Below are positions 6,057 to 6,085 of a stretch of DNA of 6,085 nucleotides, one piece after another. Below the pieces are notes generated by a model. The model was not told the DNA's origin, ran no database searches, and worked only from the letters and a program-made list of their open reading frames with translations. Location: NCBI GenBank assembly GCA_029263275.1, contig JAJCXU010000144.1, positions 1 to 6,085 on the forward strand, in the 5' to 3' direction. This DNA is from Ilumatobacter sp. Its GTDB lineage: Bacteria; Actinomycetota; Acidimicrobiia; Acidimicrobiales; Ilumatobacteraceae. The position numbers and the translations under genes were made by a program. The first letter of the stretch is position 1, and each line of letters starts with the position of its first letter.

Positions 6057-6085
6057 GGTGGTGGGTGGTGGGTGGTGGGTGGTGG
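6057..6085 (+). repeat. G-rich heptamer tandem repeat (GGTGGTG x4) at window edge
   Basis: 29 bases made of four exact copies of GGTGGTG plus one G, reaching the end of the window, so the array may continue. The + strand carries repeated GG and GGG runs with single-T spacers, a pattern able to form two-tetrad G-quadruplexes; the other strand is CCACC-rich. It lies 8 bases upstream of the ribosome binding site of the YCII gene, in its leader or promoter region. Confidence 0.85.

Overview
The window is a high-GC, gene-dense piece of bacterial chromosome, most likely from an actinobacterium. The evidence is a mycoredoxin-type glutaredoxin, a CBS-domain cystathionine beta-synthase and a MetB that both resemble the mycobacterial enzymes, and two start codons with a TANNNT box six bases upstream, the pattern of leaderless actinobacterial transcripts. 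An Acidimicrobiia (Ilumatobacter-like) origin is a guess from general resemblance. There are six protein genes, no RNA gene, no mobile element and no CRISPR array. No stretch over 300 bases lacks a gene; the longest gap is 62 bases.

Layout. A 5'-truncated biosynthetic threonine dehydratase (ilvA, + strand) runs from the left edge to 1289. It converges, with a 23-base gap, on a five-gene minus-strand series that reads right to left: a YCII/DGPF-domain protein (6036-5683), an ECF sigma factor with the long C-terminal extension of group ECF42 (5642-4407), a mycoredoxin/glutaredoxin (4344-3988), cystathionine beta-synthase with a Bateman module (3938-2514), and cystathionine gamma-synthase/gamma-lyase (about 2467-1313). 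Gaps are 40, 62, 49 and 46 bases; the last becomes an 8-base overlap if an alternative GTG start is used.

How the genes work together. CBS plus a gamma-lyase activity would form the reverse transsulfuration route: homocysteine and serine to cystathionine, then to cysteine, 2-oxobutyrate and ammonia. 2-Oxobutyrate is also the product of IlvA and the entry point to isoleucine, so both sides of the convergent junction can feed one metabolite. Cysteine is a mycothiol precursor, and mycoredoxin uses mycothiol as its reductant, so grx-cbs-metB looks like a thiol supply and redox block. The YCII-ECF42 pair is a known self-contained regulatory module without an anti-sigma gene. Whether it controls the thiol genes downstream is open; grx and cbs each appear to have their own leaderless promoter.

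No clearly new system is present. The signals most worth checking are a perfect 13-bp inverted repeat inside the start of the sigma gene, a G-rich heptamer tandem repeat in the leader of the YCII-sigma unit, and unusual cysteines in CBS (one in the PLP phosphate loop and a CxxC before the Bateman module) next to a mycoredoxin gene.
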